Of a stretch of 8,126 nt of DNA, positions 5,391 to 8,126 are shown in pieces. This stretch comes from Candidatus Anderseniibacteriota bacterium (GTDB lineage: Bacteria > Patescibacteriota > Andersenbacteria > UBA10190), in the NCBI GenBank assembly GCA_003229735.1, contig QIFI01000130.1:1-8126 (forward strand), given 5' to 3'. Numbering within the stretch: position 1 is the stretch's first letter; each line of letters opens with the position of its first letter. The position numbers were made by a program, and so were the translations under genes. The notes under the pieces are model-generated. The model made no database searches, had not been told where the DNA came from, and worked only from the letters and a program-made list of their open reading frames with translations.

Positions 5391-6515
5391 TTAAATAACA
5401 ATATCATTTACCAGTTTTTGCATGGCCTCTCTAAAATTCCTTCGATTATATTTCTCTACCGACTCCCGCATATCCTTTACTCTAAATGGCCTATCTCTGG
5501 CAATAAATACCCGCATTGCCTCCGCCAATCCTTCTTCATGACACTCCCCATATAAGACTCCTGTTGCTCCATCCTCAATTATTTCACTGGCTCCCCCTCT
5601 ACTGTACGCGATTACCGGCGTGCCGCAAGCCAAAGCCTCTGCACTGCTGATGCCAAAATCTTCCGCTCCCGGCTGCAGGACCGCCCGGGCCTGGCGATAT
5701 ATCAATCTTAACTCCTGCCGGTTTACGACTCCCCGGAACTTTGTCGCCGTTCCCGACAGCCTGATTAATCTTCGCTTCATTGGCCCCTCCCCGACCACCG
5801 TCAGCGGCAAATTCAGCTTATTGCAGACCGTTACCGCCTGTTCAAAATATTTCGACTTATTCAGTCGTCCCACGATTAAAAAAGGCGCCAATTCCTTATT
5901 CTCAAGAGCTTGGGGATCCGGATGAAAAAAAGCCGTATCTATCGGCGGCCATATCACCCGGCTATCCCGCCGATAATACTGCCAGATTCTTTGTCTGGTA
6001 TATTCCGAATTAGCCACAAAGACATTTACTCGTTGAGCCGCCGTAAAATCAGCCAGCCGCAAATAATGCAGAACAATTCGCGCCAGCCAGACAGTTCCCC
6101 ACCTGCTTTCTCTCACCACGTCATGCGTCGCGTCCCACACATACCTGGTTGGAGTGTGGCAATAACAAATGTGTGCTACATTCACTCGCGTAATCACCCC
6201 TTTGGCAAACGCACTGGCACTGCTAATTACCACGTCATATCCGGATAAATCGAATTGCTCCGCCGCTTGCGGCAGCCAGGCCAGCACCCGAGATGGATGC
6301 CGCCTGAACCAGGCCGGCAGCTTCTGCAAAAAAGAAGTATGTATCTGATGAACTTTCCCATCCACTTCAATTTCCGGCCGGCCCGTATACAACGCGTATA
6401 AATCCGCTTCCGGGAAAATTCTCAGCATCTCTTCACACACGGCTTCCGCTCCCCCCCGCCGCGTCAGCTCGTCATGCACAATTGCTATCTTCTTGCTGTC
6501 CCCCTTATTAGACAT
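5391..6515 (-). CDS. Family 4 (GT-B) glycosyltransferase
   Basis: This 374-residue protein is a retaining GT-B glycosyltransferase of family GT4, the group that transfers sugars from nucleotide donors onto surface glycans or lipid-linked intermediates. From ATG 6515 the visible features are IAIVHDELTRRGGAE (10-24) with the Gly-rich acceptor-side loop, HTPTRYVWD (120-128), NSEYTRQRI (about 169-177), VGRLNKSKYFEQAV at the start of the C-terminal Rossmann half (215-228), VVGEGP (240-245), and the donor-binding E-x7-E pair Glu285 and Glu293 in AEDFGISSAEALACGTPV. The pattern resembles WbaZ-type mannosyltransferases, but donor and acceptor cannot be read from sequence. No signal peptide or membrane span is seen, so it probably acts on the inner face of the membrane. 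A TTG one codon before the ATG is also open, directly after an in-frame TAA. It lies between mreB and hpf. Confidence 0.93.
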   Translation of the reverse strand: MSNKGDSKKIAIVHDELTRRGGAEAVCEEMLRIFPEADLYALYTGRPEIEVDGKVHQIHTSFLQKLPAWFRRHPSRVLAWLPQAAEQFDLSGYDVVISSASAFAKGVITRVNVAHICYCHTPTRYVWDATHDVVRESRWGTVWLARIVLHYLRLADFTAAQRVNVFVANSEYTRQRIWQYYRRDSRVIWPPIDTAFFHPDPQALENKELAPFLIVGRLNKSKYFEQAVTVCNKLNLPLTVVGEGPMKRRLIRLSGTATKFRGVVNRQELRLIYRQARAVLQPGAEDFGISSAEALACGTPVIAYSRGGASEIIEDGATGVLYGECHEEGLAEAMRVFIARDRPFRVKDMRESVEKYNRRNFREAMQKLVNDIVI

Positions 6516-6605
6516 CAATTAACCATATAGAATACTTGCAAACACAGCAACGCATCTGCCTGCATTTCAAGAAAAGGCAATTTAATAGATCAAAGTTTTT
6601 TACAA

Positions 6606-6668
6606 TATTACTAGTTACCAGTTACCGATTACCAGTTACCAGTTGCTAATTACTAGTTACTAATCACT
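6606..6668. repeat. Heptamer tandem array overlapping the mreB stop codon
   Basis: Nine consecutive 7-mers on the plus strand read TATTACT, AGTTACC, AGTTACC, GATTACC, AGTTACC, AGTTGCT, AATTACT, AGTTACT, AATCACT. The consensus is AGTTAC(C/T), with no gaps between units. The mreB stop codon (TGA, 6666-6664) lies in the last unit, so the gene ends inside the array. No CRISPR-like spacers are present. Similar ACCAGTTACC-type runs are common between genes in candidate-phyla genomes. Confidence 0.75.
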
Positions 6669-7680
6669 TCGTCAATAAAACACTCCGCTTATACGTCTCA
6701 ATATTTTCTAGGGCCGCCCCCGCCCCCTTCACCACGCACACCAGCGGGTCATCAGCAATATAACAAGGCACCGACGTTGATTGCGAAATCAGCTTATCCA
6801 TATTACGCAATAAAGCTCCGCCTCCGCTGATCACAATTCCTTTATCAATTACATCTGACGACAGCTCCGGCGGCGTCTCCTGCAGTACGTGTTTTATCGC
6901 TTGTATCACCTCTTCTAACGGATCGCGGAGTGCCTCGGTTACTTCCGCGCTTACCACCGTGCTTTCTTTAGGCAGCCCCGTAGCCAGATCTCTTCCTCTA
7001 ACAGTCAGTTGTTTAGTCTCATCAGTCATGGTGGCTGATGCCAGATCTTTTTTCAATTTTTCTGAAGTCTGTTGGCCGATCATTAATCCATATCGTTTGC
7101 GAATGTGATCAGTGATCGCTTCGTCAAATCTATTGCCGCCCACTCGGGCCGAATTTGCCGCCACGATTCCCCCTAATGAAATAATCGCCACCTCTGTCGT
7201 GCCGCCGCCAATATCCACAATCATATGCCCCGAACTTTCGCCGATCGGAATTCCGGCCCCAATCGCCGCCGCGATCGGCTCCTTAATCAAATATGCCGCT
7301 CGGGCCCCCGCCGACAGGGCCGCGTCCACCACCGCTCGTCTTTCCGTACTGGTAATTCCCGCCGGCACCGACACCAGCACTTCCGGACGTAAAAAACGCA
7401 CCGACACTCCAGTCTTCTGAATCAAAGATCTCATCAACGCCTCCGTCACTCGATAATCAGCGATTACTCCATCTTTCAACGGCTGATGAGCCACGATAGT
7501 TTCCGGCGTCCGCCCAATCATTTCCTTGGCTTCATTGCCAATTGCCAGCACCGCGCTCTCCTCTACTGATACCGCCACTACCGATGGCTCATTAAGCACG
7601 ATACCTCTCCCCGGCACATACATAAGCGTACTAGTCGTACCCAGATCAATCGCGATTTTTCGCACTACGTTTATTCCCAT
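6664..7680 (-). CDS. mreB: Rod shape-determining protein MreB
   Basis: MreB is the bacterial actin that forms membrane-associated filaments and directs lateral wall synthesis. The 338-residue length matches the family. It has the actin-fold nucleotide motifs in order: phosphate-1 IAIDLGTTSTLMYV (9-22), GIVLNEPSVVAV (26-37), the catalytic-glutamate region IKEPIAAAIGAG (132-143, Glu134), phosphate-2 MIVDIGGGTTEVAIIS (153-168), SARVGGNRFDEAI (177-189), and the adenosine motif GIVISGGGALLRN (281-293). The ATG at 7680 fits the usual MreB N-terminus. No Shine-Dalgarno precedes it. murA ends 74 bp upstream in the same direction, so two steps of wall building stand together; mreC and mreD, the common partners, are not downstream here. 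The stop codon lies within a heptamer repeat array. Confidence 0.97.
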   Translation of the reverse strand: MGINVVRKIAIDLGTTSTLMYVPGRGIVLNEPSVVAVSVEESAVLAIGNEAKEMIGRTPETIVAHQPLKDGVIADYRVTEALMRSLIQKTGVSVRFLRPEVLVSVPAGITSTERRAVVDAALSAGARAAYLIKEPIAAAIGAGIPIGESSGHMIVDIGGGTTEVAIISLGGIVAANSARVGGNRFDEAITDHIRKRYGLMIGQQTSEKLKKDLASATMTDETKQLTVRGRDLATGLPKESTVVSAEVTEALRDPLEEVIQAIKHVLQETPPELSSDVIDKGIVISGGGALLRNMDKLISQSTSVPCYIADDPLVCVVKGAGAALENIETYKRSVLLTK

Positions 7681-7691
7681 ACAATCAACTT

Positions 7692-7720
7692 ATGGTATCC
7701 CACTATCTTCCGGCCATCAA
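7692..7720 (-). promoter_or_regulatory. Possible mreB promoter, leaderless-type spacing
   Basis: On the minus strand, TTGATG (7720-7715) and TACCAT (7697-7692) are 17 nt apart, each matching the consensus at four of six positions, and 11 nt separate the -10 box from the mreB ATG. The boxes are weak, but both spacings equal those of the stronger secA promoter. Confidence 0.4.
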
Positions 7721-7754
7721 CTGCAACTCTACCACAACATGTTTTATTTAAGCT

Positions 7755-8126
7755 CTATTCGCCTTTCGCAGATTGATTATTCTCTTGAGTTATCAATATA
7801 TCGCTTCCCTCATCATCTACTCTTTCAATATCCGCTCCCAGCCCTCTAAGCCGCTCCACTATATTCTCATATCCCCGGTCAATAATCTCTGCTTCATCAA
7901 TAACAGTCTCTCCACCCGCCGCCAGCCCCGCCATAATTAAAGTGGCTCCCGATCTGATATCCAGACTTTTGATATGACAACCCGATAATTTAGATGGCCC
8001 CTCCACAATCACTCGATGCGGATCACACACTGTTATATTTGCCCCCATTTTCACCAACTCATCACAATGCCTAAACCGGCTCTCATACATCGGATCATGA
8101 ATCAAAGACGCCCCCCTGGCCTGCGT
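7755..8126 (-). CDS. murA: UDP-N-acetylglucosamine 1-carboxyvinyltransferase MurA, C-terminal part (runs off the right edge)
   Basis: MurA transfers enolpyruvate from PEP to UDP-GlcNAc, the first committed step of peptidoglycan synthesis, in the cytoplasm. The 123 visible residues begin TQARGASLIHDPMYESRFRH and continue through the family's C-terminal half: DELVKMGANI, the conserved arginine in LDIRSGATLIMAGLAAGG (equivalent to E. coli R371), and the active-site arginine in IIDRGYENI (equivalent to E. coli R397), then LRGLGADIERV. A polar tail of about 20 residues after that is the normal end region. The catalytic cysteine loop and the true start lie beyond the edge. The frame is open to the last base, so no start inside the window should be assigned. 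mreB follows 74 bp downstream. Confidence 0.96.
   Translation of the reverse strand, partial: TQARGASLIHDPMYESRFRHCDELVKMGANITVCDPHRVIVEGPSKLSGCHIKSLDIRSGATLIMAGLAAGGETVIDEAEIIDRGYENIVERLRGLGADIERVDDEGSDILITQENNQSAKGE

Noticed and set aside
6606..6668. Possible CRISPR array
   Set aside because: Units are only 7 bp, directly abutting and with no spacers; this is a simple tandem repeat.
5620..7849. Plus-strand open frames of 77-112 codons opposite the glycosyltransferase, mreB and murA
   Set aside because: They are antisense shadows rich in Pro, Ser and Arg, without motifs or initiation signals.
1..8126. Alternative genetic code (TGA read as an amino acid, as in some candidate phyla)
   Set aside because: All genes have normal lengths under the standard code, and mreB ends at a TGA in the expected place.
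1..8126. An undescribed multi-gene system (defence, mobile or biosynthetic)
   Set aside because: Six of the eight genes are recognisable housekeeping or envelope genes; only the TIM barrel and one small membrane protein are unclear, which is not enough to propose a system.

Overview
The window reads as ordinary chromosomal housekeeping DNA from an uncultivated bacterium. The best guess is a member of the Candidate Phyla Radiation (Patescibacteria). The reasons are a compact single-orientation layout, almost no Shine-Dalgarno sequences before the starts, and intergenic gaps filled with short word repeats (TTTGGATTTT, TCATTTGAA, AGTTACC) and GC-rich palindromes of the CCCTCTCC...GGAGAGGG type. 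The standard genetic code fits every gene. The lineage is inferred from style, not from a marker gene.

All eight supported genes lie on the minus strand, so transcription runs from high to low coordinates: murA (3' part only) - mreB - family 4 glycosyltransferase - hpf/raiA - secA - endonuclease IV-like TIM barrel - small membrane protein - secD (5' part only). The first three serve the cell envelope: peptidoglycan precursor synthesis, cell-shape scaffolding and surface glycan assembly. hpf makes a ribosome-hibernation factor. secA and secD belong to one protein-export pathway, as motor and as membrane accessory. The TIM barrel and the small membrane protein between them have no assigned role.

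The gaps hold most of the unusual material. A 63-bp array of 7-bp repeats follows mreB and contains its stop codon (6606-6668). A 103-bp element with 21-bp inverted ends and TA on each side sits exactly at the hpf stop codon (4953-5059); it looks like a miniature inverted-repeat element of IS630/mariner type. Three REP-like palindromes lie at 1722-1757, 4660-4703 and 4714-4757, two of them in tandem. secA has a near-consensus promoter (TTGTCA-17-TATAGT) only 11 nt before its ATG, which predicts a nearly leaderless mRNA. mreB has a weaker promoter with the same spacing.

I found no RNA gene, CRISPR array, prophage, toxin or defence system, and no convincing undescribed multi-gene system. The points most worth following are the miniature element, the repeat-embedded gene ends, the leaderless-type promoters and the complete endonuclease IV-type metal-ligand set in the TIM-barrel protein.
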